Below, piece after piece: positions 6,566 through 15,148 of a stretch of 16,490 nt of DNA. Every line of letters begins with the position of its first letter. Positions within the stretch are counted from its first letter, which is position 1. The notes under the pieces are model-generated. The model did not search any database and was not told the DNA's origin. It worked only from the letters and a program-made list of their open reading frames with translations. Location: assembly GCA_900552725.1 (NCBI GenBank), contig USAT01000035.1, forward strand, positions 1 to 16,490. The letters are read 5' to 3'. Position numbers and translations under genes: made by a program. This stretch comes from an uncultured Eubacteriales bacterium (GTDB lineage: Bacteria; Bacillota; Clostridia; Oscillospirales; Oscillospiraceae).

Positions 6566-6895
6566 ATGACGAGCGTCATTTTCCACACCGTGGAAGACCG
6601 CATCATCGGATTTGATGCACAGGGACACAGCGGATACGGCGAAGAGGGCGAGGATATCGTCTGCGCCGCCGTGACCAGCGCCGTAAGGCTGGTGGAAGCC
6701 ACCGTCAACGACGTGATGGGGCTGTGTGCCTCCGTGAAGGTCAACCAGGAGACCGCCGCCATCTCGCTCCGTTTGCCCGGAGGACTGGCGCCCACTGCGG
6801 AATCCACCTGTCAGAATCTCATGACGGGACTGATGGTCTATCTGGCCCAGCTTCACGACGAATATCCGGAACACATCGAGGTGATGGAGGCGTAG
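6566..6895 (+). CDS. prp: Ribosomal-processing cysteine protease Prp
   Basis: Prp (YsxB family) removes the N-terminal extension of ribosomal protein L27 in Firmicutes and relatives. The 109-aa product has the catalytic pair H21 (GHSGY) and C33 (IVCAAVTS), matching H22/C34 of the Staphylococcus aureus enzyme. It starts 9 nt after rplU with AGGTGA ahead of the ATG, and is followed directly by rpmA, whose product carries the substrate sequence. The presence of both confirms that L27 maturation by Prp operates here. Confidence 0.93.
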   Translation: MTSVIFHTVEDRIIGFDAQGHSGYGEEGEDIVCAAVTSAVRLVEATVNDVMGLCASVKVNQETAAISLRLPGGLAPTAESTCQNLMTGLMVYLAQLHDEYPEHIEVMEA

Positions 6896-6937
6896 GCTTC
6901 CGCCCTTCGTATCTTTTAGAAAGGATGGTACTGCGAA

Positions 6938-7219
6938 ATGTTGCACATTGGTCTGCAGTTCTTCGCCCATAAAAAAGGTATGGGCTCCACCAAGAACGGC
7001 CGCGACTCCGAGTCCAAGCGCCTTGGCCCCAAGCGCGCTGACGGTCAGTTCGTTCTGGCTGGCAACATCCTTGTTCGCCAGCGCGGCACCCACATTCACC
7101 CCGGCACCAACGTGGGCAAGGGTACCGATGACACCCTGTTCGCCAAGGCTGACGGTGTTGTCCGCTTTGAGCGTCTGGGCAAGGATCGTAAGCAGGTTTC
7201 TGTTTACCCCGCCGAGTAA
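6938..7219 (+). CDS. rpmA: 50S ribosomal protein L27, with cleavable N-terminal extension
   Basis: L27 reaches towards the peptidyl transferase centre of the large subunit. The 93-aa precursor begins MLHIGLQFFAHKKGMGSTKN; by analogy with S. aureus, Prp would cut after FFA at residue 10, leaving HKKG at the new N terminus. The rest (SKRLGPKRADGQFVLAGNIL, RGTHIHPGTNVGKG) is standard L27. AAAGGATGG precedes the start. Last gene of the rplU operon, followed by a strong terminator at 7233-7268. Confidence 0.96.
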   Translation: MLHIGLQFFAHKKGMGSTKNGRDSESKRLGPKRADGQFVLAGNILVRQRGTHIHPGTNVGKGTDDTLFAKADGVVRFERLGKDRKQVSVYPAE

Positions 7220-7232
7220 TTTTGTCTTGATC

Positions 7233-7268
7233 AAAAAGCACGCCTGCCGCACGGCAGGCGTGCTTTTT
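7233..7268 (+). terminator. Intrinsic terminator of the rplU-prp-rpmA operon
   Basis: Arms AAAAAGCACGCCTGCCG (7233-7249) and 7252-7268 form a perfect 17-bp stem ending in TTTTT. The 2-nt spacer would open to a 4-nt loop. It lies 13 nt after rpmA and separates it from the obgE promoter. Confidence 0.9.
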
Positions 7269-7273
7269 GGGTA

Positions 7274-7295
7274 TTTCGCTCTCCGGAGAGCGAAA
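7274..7295. repeat. 22-bp perfect palindrome upstream of obgE promoter
   Basis: TTTCGCTCTCC (7274-7284) is followed immediately by its exact complement (7285-7295). It begins 5 bp after the terminator and ends 13 bp before the obgE -35. No U-run follows, so it is more likely an operator or RNA-processing/backup hairpin than a terminator. Function unknown. Confidence 0.6.
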
Positions 7296-7308
7296 CCTCC
7301 CCTTACCC

Positions 7309-7337
7309 TTGACGTACTCACAAATTTCCGCTAAAAT
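7309..7337 (+). promoter_or_regulatory. Promoter of obgE
   Basis: TTGACG (7309-7314), 17-bp spacer and TAAAAT (7332-7337). Both hexamers match consensus at 5 of 6. obgE is therefore likely uncoupled from the ribosomal protein operon. Confidence 0.75.
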
Positions 7338-7389
7338 AGGATACACTAGGTGTAAAAGGCACATTTTTCAGATAGAACGAGGTAACACA

Positions 7390-8670
7390 ATGGCAAACGG
7401 ATTTATCGACAAGGCACGCATCACCTGCCGCGCCGGCAACGGCGGCAACGGTGCGGTGGCCTTCCATCGGGAGAAATACATTGCCGCCGGCGGCCCGGAT
7501 GGCGGCGACGGCGGCGACGGCGGCTCCATCATCCTGAAGGTGGACGACAACATGTCCACCCTGATGGACTTCCGCTACAAGCGCAAATATGTGGCGTCCA
7601 ATGGCGTGGACGGCCAGGGCGGCCGCAAGTCCGGCAAGGACGGCCAGAGCCTGACCATCCGCGTGCCCCGTGGCACGCTGGTGCGGGACGCCGAGACAGG
7701 CGAGATCATCAAGGACATGTCCGACGACCAGCCCTATGTGCTGTGCAAGGGCGGCCGGGGCGGCTGGGGCAACCAGCACTTCGCCACCCCCACCCGCCAG
7801 GTGCCCCGCTTCGCCAAGGCGGGCCTGCCCGGCGAGAGCCACGATGTGGTGCTGGAGCTGAAGCTGCTGGCGGACGTGGGTCTGGTGGGCTTCCCCAACG
7901 TGGGCAAATCCACGCTGCTGAGCGTGGTGACCAAGGCCCACCCCAAGATCGCCAACTACCACTTCACCACCCTGTACCCCAATCTGGGCGTGGTGTATGT
8001 GGACGAGGGCGTCAGCTTCGTCATGGCCGACATCCCCGGCATCATCGAGGGCGCCAGCGAGGGTGCGGGCCTGGGCCACGACTTCCTGCGGCACATCGAC
8101 CGCTGCCGCCTGCTGGTGCATCTGGTGGATGTCTCCGGCAGCGAGGGCCGGGACCCCATCGCGGATTTCGACGCCATCAACGCCGAGCTGAAGGAGTACA
8201 GCCCCGAGCTGGCCACCCGTCCCCAGATCGCCGTGGCCAACAAGACCGACCTTCTCATGGACGAGGCGCAGCTTGACGCCTTCCGCGCCCATGTGGAGGA
8301 GCTGGGCTACGAGTTCTTCGCCATGTCCGCCGCCACCCACCAGGGCACCCGTGAGCTGGTGCGGCACATCGCCCAGCGGCTCAGTGAGCTGCCGCCGGTG
8401 ACGGTGTACGAGCCGGAGTATGTGCCCCGCCCGCCCCAGATCGACACCTCCGAGCCCCTGGAGATCCACCGGGAGGACGACACCTGGCTGGTGGAGGGCC
8501 CGTGGCTGCAAAGGCTCATGGCCAACATCAACTTCTCCGACTACGAAAGCCGGATGTATTTCGACAAAATGCTGCGCCAGAGCGGTCTGTTCGACCGGCT
8601 GGAGCAGATGGGCATCCAGGACGGCCACATCGTCAGCATGTACGACCTGGAATTTGAGTACCAGCGCTGA
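7390..8670 (+). CDS. obgE: GTPase Obg/CgtA, with OCT domain
   Basis: Obg is an essential large-subunit assembly GTPase also tied to stress and, in Bacillus, to sporulation control. The 426-aa product has the glycine-rich Obg fold (1-158). Its G domain has G1 GFPNVGKS (167-174), switch region HFTTLYPNLG (191-200), G3 DIPG (214-217), G4 NKTD (284-287) and G5 SAA (313-315). A C-terminal OCT domain (about 345-426, WLVEG...LMANINFSDYESRMYF) completes it. Length is normal for Firmicute Obg. The start at 7390 is chosen because MANGFIDKARI is the conserved N terminus and GAGGT lies 7 nt ahead; the longer open frame from 7267 runs through the promoter. The next feature is a terminator-like hairpin at 8687-8714. 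Confidence 0.97.
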   Translation: MANGFIDKARITCRAGNGGNGAVAFHREKYIAAGGPDGGDGGDGGSIILKVDDNMSTLMDFRYKRKYVASNGVDGQGGRKSGKDGQSLTIRVPRGTLVRDAETGEIIKDMSDDQPYVLCKGGRGGWGNQHFATPTRQVPRFAKAGLPGESHDVVLELKLLADVGLVGFPNVGKSTLLSVVTKAHPKIANYHFTTLYPNLGVVYVDEGVSFVMADIPGIIEGASEGAGLGHDFLRHIDRCRLLVHLVDVSGSEGRDPIADFDAINAELKEYSPELATRPQIAVANKTDLLMDEAQLDAFRAHVEELGYEFFAMSAATHQGTRELVRHIAQRLSELPPVTVYEPEYVPRPPQIDTSEPLEIHREDDTWLVEGPWLQRLMANINFSDYESRMYFDKMLRQSGLFDRLEQMGIQDGHIVSMYDLEFEYQR

Positions 8671-8686
8671 AACCGCATAAAGGACA

Positions 8687-8723
8687 CCTCCGCCGCGCAC
8701 ACTAGCGGCGGAGGGGTTTTTTT
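8687..8723 (+). terminator. Hairpin plus U-tract after obgE; 3' arm contains a ribosome binding site
   Basis: CCTCCGCCGC (8687-8696) pairs perfectly with GCGGCGGAGG (8705-8714), loop 8 nt, followed by GG and seven T. This is a textbook intrinsic terminator for obgE. Its 3' arm is also GGAGGGG, a strong Shine-Dalgarno sequence, placed 7 nt before the ATG at 8724. When folded it would hide that site. It may thus be both terminator and translation gate. Confidence 0.8.
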
Positions 8724-8903
8724 ATGAAGTATGCCATCGATCTGACCGATCTGCTCAACAACGATCCCCAGGCGTATACCTATTTCTACGCCCTGCCCGC
8801 ACAGACCCAAACCGATTTGCGCAAGCGGGATATCCGCAGCATGGAGGAGCTGAAGGCAGCTACGGCGGAGCTGGCCTTCAACGACCGTCCGGAGGTGTTC
8901 TGA
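8724..8903 (+). CDS. Small protein of unknown function, 59 aa
   Basis: An intact short gene begins MKYAIDLTDLLNNDPQAYTY and ends NDRPEVF. I do not recognise it. The product is acidic, soluble by composition, with no signal peptide or membrane helix; the second half (RKRDIRSMEELKAATAEL) looks helical. The general pattern (short N-terminal strand, a tyrosine-rich YTYFYALP segment, then helix) resembles small Firmicute proteins, but no function follows. Support for it being real: GGAGGGG at ideal spacing from the ATG, an intact reading frame of typical composition, and its own terminator (8939-8968). Its ribosome site is buried in the obgE terminator hairpin, so expression would need read-through plus hairpin opening, or a start site inside the hairpin. 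A weak promoter match exists at 8654-8681. Confidence 0.65.
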   Translation: MKYAIDLTDLLNNDPQAYTYFYALPAQTQTDLRKRDIRSMEELKAATAELAFNDRPEVF

Positions 8904-8938
8904 AGAAACGGCGCCGCGCCGGATGCCGACAGCGTTTC

Positions 8939-8975
8939 GCAGGGCGGGACATGGCTGCCCCGCCCTGCACTTTTT
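8939..8975 (+). terminator. Intrinsic terminator after the 59-aa gene
   Basis: GCAGGGCGGG (8939-8948) pairs perfectly with CCCGCCCTGC (8959-8968), 10-nt loop, followed by AC and TTTTT. It faces the end of the convergent lipoprotein gene. Confidence 0.8.
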
Positions 8976-9540
8976 ACTTCACCACGATCTGGTTGCTGGC
9001 GGAGCCGAAGAGCTCCTGCCAGGCGGCGTCCACCTTGGCGGCCTCGTCCTGGGCCAGCTTGGCCTCGTCGGCGGTGTTATCGTCCGGGAGCTGCCCCAGG
9101 ATCAGCAGCGCCACATAGTTGCCGTTGACAAACAGACGGGCCTGCTGCACCATGGGCAGATTCATGCTGTACATCTTGCTGTAATCCAGCACCTGGTCGT
9201 AGCTGGTCTGCAGCGCCGCGGCGGCATCCTGGGCGTAGCCGTCCTTCACCTTCAGCACCACGGCGGTGCTGGCGTCCAGGGCGCTGTTCTCGCTGCTCTC
9301 GGCGGCCCAACTGTCGATCTGGCTCAGATCCAGACCGTAGTAGTTGGTCATGCGGTCCTCATCCTCGGCCAGGTCGCAGCCGTAGCTGTCGCCCAGCTTT
9401 TCCTTCAGGGTGTCCAGCACCTGCTGGGCCGTCATGTCGGCGGCGGGCGCGGGATCGTTCTTGTTGTTGTCCTGCTTGCCGCCGCAGGCGGCCAGGGACA
9501 GCACCATCATCAGCGCGGTCACTTTTTTCGTCATGTTCAT
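8974..9540 (-). CDS. DUF4358-type putative lipoprotein
   Basis: A 188-aa exported protein with a lipoprotein signal: positively charged MNMTKK, hydrophobic TALMMVLS, then lipobox LAAC with the lipidated Cys at 19, followed by a short linker rich in Asn, Asp, Pro and Ala. The mature part (from about 35) has the look of the clostridial DUF4358 family (MTAQQVLDTLKEKL at 36-49, a central YYGLDLSQID, a conserved VLKVKDG and a C-terminal helix). The function of that family is unknown; it is likely anchored on the outer face of the membrane. The start at 9540 has AGGT at proper spacing; M3 at 9534 is an alternative. No clear promoter was seen upstream. Divergent from dinB. Confidence 0.78.
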   Translation of the reverse strand: MNMTKKVTALMMVLSLAACGGKQDNNKNDPAPAADMTAQQVLDTLKEKLGDSYGCDLAEDEDRMTNYYGLDLSQIDSWAAESSENSALDASTAVVLKVKDGYAQDAAAALQTSYDQVLDYSKMYSMNLPMVQQARLFVNGNYVALLILGQLPDDNTADEAKLAQDEAAKVDAAWQELFGSASNQIVVK

Positions 9541-9628
9541 GGTTCAAAACCTGTCTTTCAGTTTGTTTACGCCCTGTTAGACGGAGGCGGCGAAAGAAAG
9601 ATTCCCGGCTTTCCAAAAAATTTTTCGC

Positions 9629-9657
9629 TTTTCAAACGGCGGGAGATGTGCTATACT
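9629..9657 (+). promoter_or_regulatory. Promoter of dinB
   Basis: TTTTCA (9629-9634), 17-bp spacer and TATACT (9652-9657, 5 of 6). Transcription would start near 9664. Only a CGAAC half-site (9663-9667) is seen here, so classical LexA control is not supported. Confidence 0.55.
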
Positions 9658-9690
9658 ATCCTCGAACAAAAGAGCGAGGGAGGGACGGAC

Positions 9691-10902
9691 GTGGCTGACC
9701 GTGTGATCTTACATTGCGATCTGAACTGCTTTTTCGCGTCGGTGGAGCTTTTAAGCTATCCGGCACTGCGTGACGTGCCGGTGGCGGTGTGCGGCGACCC
9801 GGAGTCCCGCCACGGCATCGTGCTGGCCAAGAACGAGGCCGCCAAGCGCCTGGGCGTGAAAACGGCTGAGACCATCTGGCTGGCCAAGCGGAAGGCACCC
9901 AACCTCATCACCCTGCCGCCCCATCACGGGCTGTATCAGGAGTACAGCCGGAAGGTCAACGCCATCTACGGCCAGTATACCGACCTGGTGGAGCCCTTCG
10001 GCATCGACGAGAGCTGGCTGGACATCACCGGCAGCATGCACCTGTTCGGCGGCGACGGCAAGGCCATCGCCGACCAGCTGCGCGACCGGCTGCGGCAGGA
10101 GCTGGGGCTGACCATCTCGGTGGGCGTCAGCTTCAACAAGATCTTCGCCAAGCTGGGCAGCGACTACAAAAAGCCCGACGCCACCACCGTCATCAGCCGG
10201 GACAACTGGCAGGACATCGTGTGGCCCCTGCCGGTGGGCGACCTGCTGGGGGTGGGCCGCTCCGCCCAGAAGCTGCTGGGACAGTACGGGGTGGAAACCA
10301 TCGGCCAACTGGCGGCCTTCCCACGGGAGACGCTGGAGACCCTGATGGGCAAGCACGGGGCCCAGCTCCACGACTATGCCAACGGCCTGGAGAACAGTCC
10401 CGTCCGGCCCCAGCATGAGACTGAGCCAGTGAAATCCGTGGGCAACGGCACCACCTATCCCGCCAATCTGACCCGATGGGAGCAGGTGCGGGGCGGGCTG
10501 TCGGCGTTGGCCGACAGCGTGGCGCTGCGGCTGCGGCGGCATAATATGTATTGCGGCGGCGTGGCGCTGACCATCCGGTACGCCGATTTCCGCCAGTTCA
10601 GCCGCCAGACCCGGCTGGAGAGCCCCACCCATCTGCAGAAGGACATCTATCGCGCGGTGCTGACCCTGGCCCAGCAATCGTGGCATGCGCCGGAGCCCAT
10701 CCGGGCCCTGACGGTCACGGCGCTGTATCTGACGCCGGACGGCGAGAGCTATCAGCAGCTTGACCTGCTGGCGGGGGAGAGTGCCAAACGGGACGAGAAG
10801 CAGGAGCGGCTGGAGCAGGCCATGGACGCCATCCGCGGCAAGTTCGGCAAGGACGCCATCACCTTCGGCAATACCGGCAAATTCAGCGGCTGGGACGACT
10901 GA
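9691..10902 (+). CDS. dinB: DNA polymerase IV (Y-family, DinB)
   Basis: DinB is the error-prone translesion polymerase. The 403-aa product starts VADRVILHCDLNCFFASVEL: D10 is the first metal ligand and F14/F15 the steric-gate area. GIDESWLDITG carries the catalytic Asp-Glu pair, VGVSFNKIFAKLGSDYKKP the palm, LLGVGRSAQKLLGQYGVETIGQLA the helix-hairpin-helix thumb, and the region from about 240 the little finger. The second residue of the usual DMD motif is replaced (D-L-N), as is common in clostridial DinB. I use the GTG at 9691 because GGGAGGGAC lies 8 nt ahead; the frame stays open 768 bases further upstream, but that part runs antisense through the lipoprotein gene and is not coding. No beta-clamp motif is obvious at the C terminus. 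Confidence 0.93.
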   Translation: MADRVILHCDLNCFFASVELLSYPALRDVPVAVCGDPESRHGIVLAKNEAAKRLGVKTAETIWLAKRKAPNLITLPPHHGLYQEYSRKVNAIYGQYTDLVEPFGIDESWLDITGSMHLFGGDGKAIADQLRDRLRQELGLTISVGVSFNKIFAKLGSDYKKPDATTVISRDNWQDIVWPLPVGDLLGVGRSAQKLLGQYGVETIGQLAAFPRETLETLMGKHGAQLHDYANGLENSPVRPQHETEPVKSVGNGTTYPANLTRWEQVRGGLSALADSVALRLRRHNMYCGGVALTIRYADFRQFSRQTRLESPTHLQKDIYRAVLTLAQQSWHAPEPIRALTVTALYLTPDGESYQQLDLLAGESAKRDEKQERLEQAMDAIRGKFGKDAITFGNTGKFSGWDD

Positions 10903-10953
10903 ATGACAGCCAAGGTCAAATTGTAAATTTTCCTTGATGATCCGGCGGCGGCA

Positions 10954-10982
10954 TTGCAAAACGGGACAAAGCGTGCTAAGAT
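10954..10982 (+). promoter_or_regulatory. Promoter of the LtaS-like gene
   Basis: TTGCAA (10954-10959), 17-bp spacer, TAAGAT (10977-10982). Start of transcription would be near 10989, leaving a 60-nt leader. Confidence 0.6.
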
Positions 10983-11049
10983 AGTAAAACTGCCTATTCG
11001 ACAAAATTTACCGTATTCGTCCCGGCCGCGGGACGATCAAGGAGACTTT

Positions 11050-13152
11050 ATGGATCACGAGAATCAAATCCCCCAGGAGAAGGAGGCTGTTCCCAAGCGC
11101 AGTCTCTGGCCCCTGTTTTTCCTGCCCATGGCGCTGCTGTACCATGAGATGCTGCTGCACATTTTTGACCGCACCATCCTGTTCTGGGACATGCCGCTGG
11201 TGTATATCCTGCTGTTTTCCGCCGCCATCGGCTTTCTGCTGTCGGCGCTGGTGGATCTGCTGCCCCGGAAGGCCGCCCATGTGATCACCTACGTCCTGTG
11301 TATCTTCTGGACGGTGCTGACGTGCATCGAATACTGCTGCAAGAGCTATTTCAAGACCTATTGGGGTCTGAGCTTCATCACCCAGATGACTGGCAACGTG
11401 GTAGGCAATTTCTTCACCACCATGGTGGAGATCATCCTCGGCCGCATCGTGTTCATCCTGCTGGCCTTCGTGCCACTGATCGCGCTGATCATCTTCCGCC
11501 GCCATCTGCTGCCGGGCAAGGCTCTCCGCGGCCGGACACGGCTCATCGCCCTGGCGGTGTTCCTGGTGTGCCAGGCCGCAGGCTCCGCCCTGTGCTATAC
11601 CGGCGATGACCGGGCGGACTATACCTATAACTACGTCGCCGACTACGCCGTGCCCCGGTTCGGCCTGGCGGCTACCATCCGCCTGGAGGCACAGTATGCC
11701 CTGGTGGGCCTGCCGGATGCCCCGGTGATCGAAGTGGCGGAGCCGGAACCCGATCCGGAGCCGGTGGTGTACGACTATAACAAGATGGAGCTGGATTTCA
11801 CCGCCACGTCCGACCTGGTGGGCGGCTCCACGCTGGAGAACATGCACAAGTACTTCAGCAGCAAGACCGCCAGCCAGAAGAACGAGTATACCGGCATGTT
11901 CGCAGGGAAGAACCTGATTCAGATCACCGCCGAGGCGTTCTCTCCCTATGTCATCAGCAGGGAGCTGACGCCCACCCTGTATAAGCTGACCCACGAGGGC
12001 TTTGTGTTTACCAACTACTACCAGCCCGGCTGGGGCCAGTCCACCACCGGCGGTGAATTTGCCCACATGACCGGCATCATCCCCACCTGGGTCAACGGCA
12101 ACCTCAGCTTCTACGCCAGCCATCAGGACTATATGCCCTTCGCCCTGGGCAACCAGTTCCGGGCGCTGGGGTATACCACCGTGGCCTACCACAACAACTC
12201 CTACACCTACTACAACCGCCATCTCACCCATCCCAACCTGGGCTATGACTACTATGGCCAGGGCAACGGCCTGAACATCACCGGCCCCGGCTGGCCCTAC
12301 TCCGACCTGGAGATGATGGAGCTGACCGCCCCGGCGTATATCGAGGATTACGTCCAGAACGGCAAGCCCTTCCACGCCTACTACATGTCCGTCAGCGGCC
12401 ATGCCAACTGGGGCTGGGGCAACGCCATGTCCGCCAAGAACCGCGAGGCTGCCGTGGCGGCCTATCCCGACGCCTCCCAGCCGGTGCAGGGCTATATCGC
12501 CGCCAATCTGGAGCTGGAATACGCCCTGACTTATCTGCTGGAGCAGCTGGAGGCCGCCGGGATCGCCGACGACACCGTCATCTGCCTGACCGCCGACCAC
12601 TATCCCTACGCCCTGGTCACCGACAGCGGAGACTACTATCAGGAGCTCAGCGGCAGGCAGGACAGCGAGCTGGACATCTCCCGCTATAAGAACACCTGGC
12701 TGCTGTGGAGCGGCAGCATGGAGGAGAGCGTCACCGTCAAGACTCCCTGCTCCGCCATTGACATCCTGCCCACCGTCAGCAATCTCTTCGGCCTGGAGTT
12801 CGACTCCCGGCTCATGTCGGGCCACGACGTGTTTGCCGAGAACTATAACGCCGCCCAGGCCAGTACCTGCATGCCGCTGGTGATCCTGCCCACCAACCGG
12901 GGGTATAGCTGGATCACCGCCGCCGGCACCTATGACGCCAAGACCCGTACCTTCACGCCCAACTACGGCATCACCGTGGCGGACGACTATGTAGACACGG
13001 TGTCGGCGCTGGTGGACGCCAAGTACTCCTATGCCCGGCAGCTGATCCAGTATGACTATGCCGGTGTGGTGTTGCACCATCCCCAGGCCACTCATGTGAT
13101 GGCCGCGCCCCCCAAGCCTCCTGCCGCCAGCACGGAGGAGCCGGTGGAATAG
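11050..13152 (+). CDS. LTA synthase (LtaS) family membrane phosphotransferase
   Basis: These enzymes move glycerol-phosphate groups (lipoteichoic acid type polymers) or related head groups on the outer membrane face, using a sulfatase-like domain. The 700-aa product has about five membrane helices between residues 18 and 185. An acidic proline-rich linker (about 224-240, EPEPDPEP) leads to the extracellular catalytic domain. Metal/active-site residues are readable by alignment with S. aureus LtaS: E295 (ITAEAFSP), nucleophile T332 (GQSTTGGEF), H451 (SVSGHANW) and D516-H517 (LTADHYPY). A Pro/Ala tail ends the protein. AAGGAG lies 7 nt before the ATG at 11050; a longer open frame from 10954 would include the promoter. 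It is monocistronic with a terminator right after. The precise polymer made is not known. Confidence 0.88.
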   Translation: MDHENQIPQEKEAVPKRSLWPLFFLPMALLYHEMLLHIFDRTILFWDMPLVYILLFSAAIGFLLSALVDLLPRKAAHVITYVLCIFWTVLTCIEYCCKSYFKTYWGLSFITQMTGNVVGNFFTTMVEIILGRIVFILLAFVPLIALIIFRRHLLPGKALRGRTRLIALAVFLVCQAAGSALCYTGDDRADYTYNYVADYAVPRFGLAATIRLEAQYALVGLPDAPVIEVAEPEPDPEPVVYDYNKMELDFTATSDLVGGSTLENMHKYFSSKTASQKNEYTGMFAGKNLIQITAEAFSPYVISRELTPTLYKLTHEGFVFTNYYQPGWGQSTTGGEFAHMTGIIPTWVNGNLSFYASHQDYMPFALGNQFRALGYTTVAYHNNSYTYYNRHLTHPNLGYDYYGQGNGLNITGPGWPYSDLEMMELTAPAYIEDYVQNGKPFHAYYMSVSGHANWGWGNAMSAKNREAAVAAYPDASQPVQGYIAANLELEYALTYLLEQLEAAGIADDTVICLTADHYPYALVTDSGDYYQELSGRQDSELDISRYKNTWLLWSGSMEESVTVKTPCSAIDILPTVSNLFGLEFDSRLMSGHDVFAENYNAAQASTCMPLVILPTNRGYSWITAAGTYDAKTRTFTPNYGITVADDYVDTVSALVDAKYSYARQLIQYDYAGVVLHHPQATHVMAAPPKPPAASTEEPVE

Positions 13153-13161
13153 CATATGATC

Positions 13162-13192
13162 AAAAGGCAGCTCCTATTGGGAGCTGCCTTTT
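13162..13192. terminator. Terminator between the LtaS-like gene and the HD-domain gene
   Basis: AAAAGGCAGCTCC (13162-13174) pairs with GGAGCTGCCTTTT (13180-13192), loop 5 nt, ending in five T on plus and four T on minus. It fits both converging transcripts. Confidence 0.85.
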
Positions 13193-13241
13193 TGATGCGG
13201 TTTTGTATAAATGAGACAAGATATAACAATTTGTATAGCGT

Positions 13242-13805
13242 CTACTGCCCCTTTGCCACCTTTTCCTCTGTCTCCTTGCGGACGGCCTCCCGCAGGGCGG
13301 TCAGGTAGGGGGAGAAGGCCACGTTGTCGTTGGCGTAGGTCATGTTCAGCTCGTACTCCAGGGGCAGCCAGGTGTCCAGCGGCGACTCGTTGTGGGAGAT
13401 CACCGCCTCCAGCTTGTCCAGGGCCTTATAGACCCTGGCCTCCGGCGTTTCCAGGGCGTCCATCTCGGCGTACAGCGCCGCCATGTCCTCCCGGTAGGGC
13501 TGGGGCAGGGAAGCCACCCACCGGGCCAGCAGGCCGTCCTCCTTGGCGGTGTCGGCGGCGGTCTTCTCGAAGGAGGGGATGTCGCCGGTGAAGCACTCGC
13601 CCAGGTCGTGGATCAGGCACATCCGCATCACCTTGTCCATATCCAGCGCCGGGAATTCATCCCGCATGAGATAGGCCATCAGCGTGACGCGCCAGCTATG
13701 CTCCGCTACGCTCTCGTGGCGGCCCTGGCTGGTATAGCAGTGGCGGGTGGTGTCCTTCAGGCGTTCCGCCGTGTGCAGAACGGCCAGCAGATCGGTGGGA
13801 TTCAT
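13242..13805 (-). CDS. HD-domain protein, YfbR-like 5'-nucleotidase
   Basis: A 187-aa soluble metal-dependent phosphohydrolase of the HD superfamily. The conserved residues are in order: H36 (AEHSW), H66-D67 (LIHDLGE), a conserved D75 (TGDIPSF) and D130 (KALDKLEAV). This pattern and length match E. coli YfbR (H33, H68-D69, D137), a dNMP 5'-nucleotidase, so a role in nucleotide pool clean-up is the likeliest reading; other HD hydrolases cannot be excluded. AGGAGG lies 9 nt before the ATG. The gene sits just 27 nt after the ftsZ terminator, with no room for a promoter between, so it is probably expressed by read-through or from a promoter near the end of ftsZ. Confidence 0.85.
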   Translation of the reverse strand: MNPTDLLAVLHTAERLKDTTRHCYTSQGRHESVAEHSWRVTLMAYLMRDEFPALDMDKVMRMCLIHDLGECFTGDIPSFEKTAADTAKEDGLLARWVASLPQPYREDMAALYAEMDALETPEARVYKALDKLEAVISHNESPLDTWLPLEYELNMTYANDNVAFSPYLTALREAVRKETEEKVAKGQ

Positions 13806-13832
13806 AGAAAATTGCCTCCTGAATTCAGAAAT

Positions 13833-13864
13833 AAAGGCCGTTTACCGGGTGGTAAACGGCCTTT
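13833..13864 (-). terminator. Terminator of ftsZ
   Basis: A perfect 14-bp stem (AAAGGCCGTTTACC, loop GGGT on plus) begins 11 nt after the ftsZ stop. On the minus strand it is followed by a T-rich tract (TTTATTT). The ribosome site of the HD gene follows 12 nt later. Confidence 0.82.
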
Positions 13865-13874
13865 TGTGCACGCT

Positions 13875-14987
<1,113 letters not shown>

Positions 14988-15054
14988 GTTCGTTCCCTCC
15001 GGCAGAAATGGTATAAAAACGACAAATCGTCCAAATTTGAATACTATATCTTGT

Positions 15055-15083
15055 ATTATATTGCGGAAAAGGCCGCAGGTCAA
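15055..15083 (-). promoter_or_regulatory. Strong promoter of ftsZ
   Basis: On the minus strand TTGACC (15083-15078), 17-bp spacer and perfect TATAAT (15060-15055). Transcription would start near 15048 with a leader of about 60 nt. Confidence 0.85.
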
Positions 15084-15148
15084 GTGCAATCGGACTTTTT
15101 TCAAAAAAAGTTCATCGCTGCTGACAAAAAGTGCGGCGCGCCGGGGGA

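Noticed and set aside
6149..7321. Long minus-strand open frame across rplU-prp-rpmA
   Set aside because: Opposite three certain ribosomal-operon genes; composition typical of an antisense shadow.
7318..8700. 460-codon minus-strand open frame across obgE
   Set aside because: Antisense shadow of a conserved GTPase, His/Ala/Val-rich, no start signal.
9660..9679. Possible SOS (LexA) box before dinB
   Set aside because: Only a CGAAC half-site; the matching GTTCG half is missing. The short CCTCG/CGAGG repeat is not a LexA consensus.
8923..9690. 768-base open frame in phase with dinB, upstream of its GTG
   Set aside because: It runs antisense through the lipoprotein gene, includes the dinB promoter and encodes low-complexity sequence unlike any polymerase; high GC keeps frames open.
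10908..10940. Hairpin after dinB (CAAGG ... CCTTG with AAATT/AATTT) as a terminator
   Set aside because: Stem is imperfect, AT-rich and followed by no U-run.
11008..13155. 715-codon open frame antisense to the LtaS-like gene
   Set aside because: Gly/His/Val-rich shadow translation without recognisable domain or ribosome site; the plus strand holds a clear enzyme.
15085..15125. AT-rich inverted repeat (ACTTTTTT/AAAAAAGT) as ftsQ terminator
   Set aside because: No GC-rich stem; could equally be UP-element-like DNA near the ftsZ promoter. Not strong enough to call.
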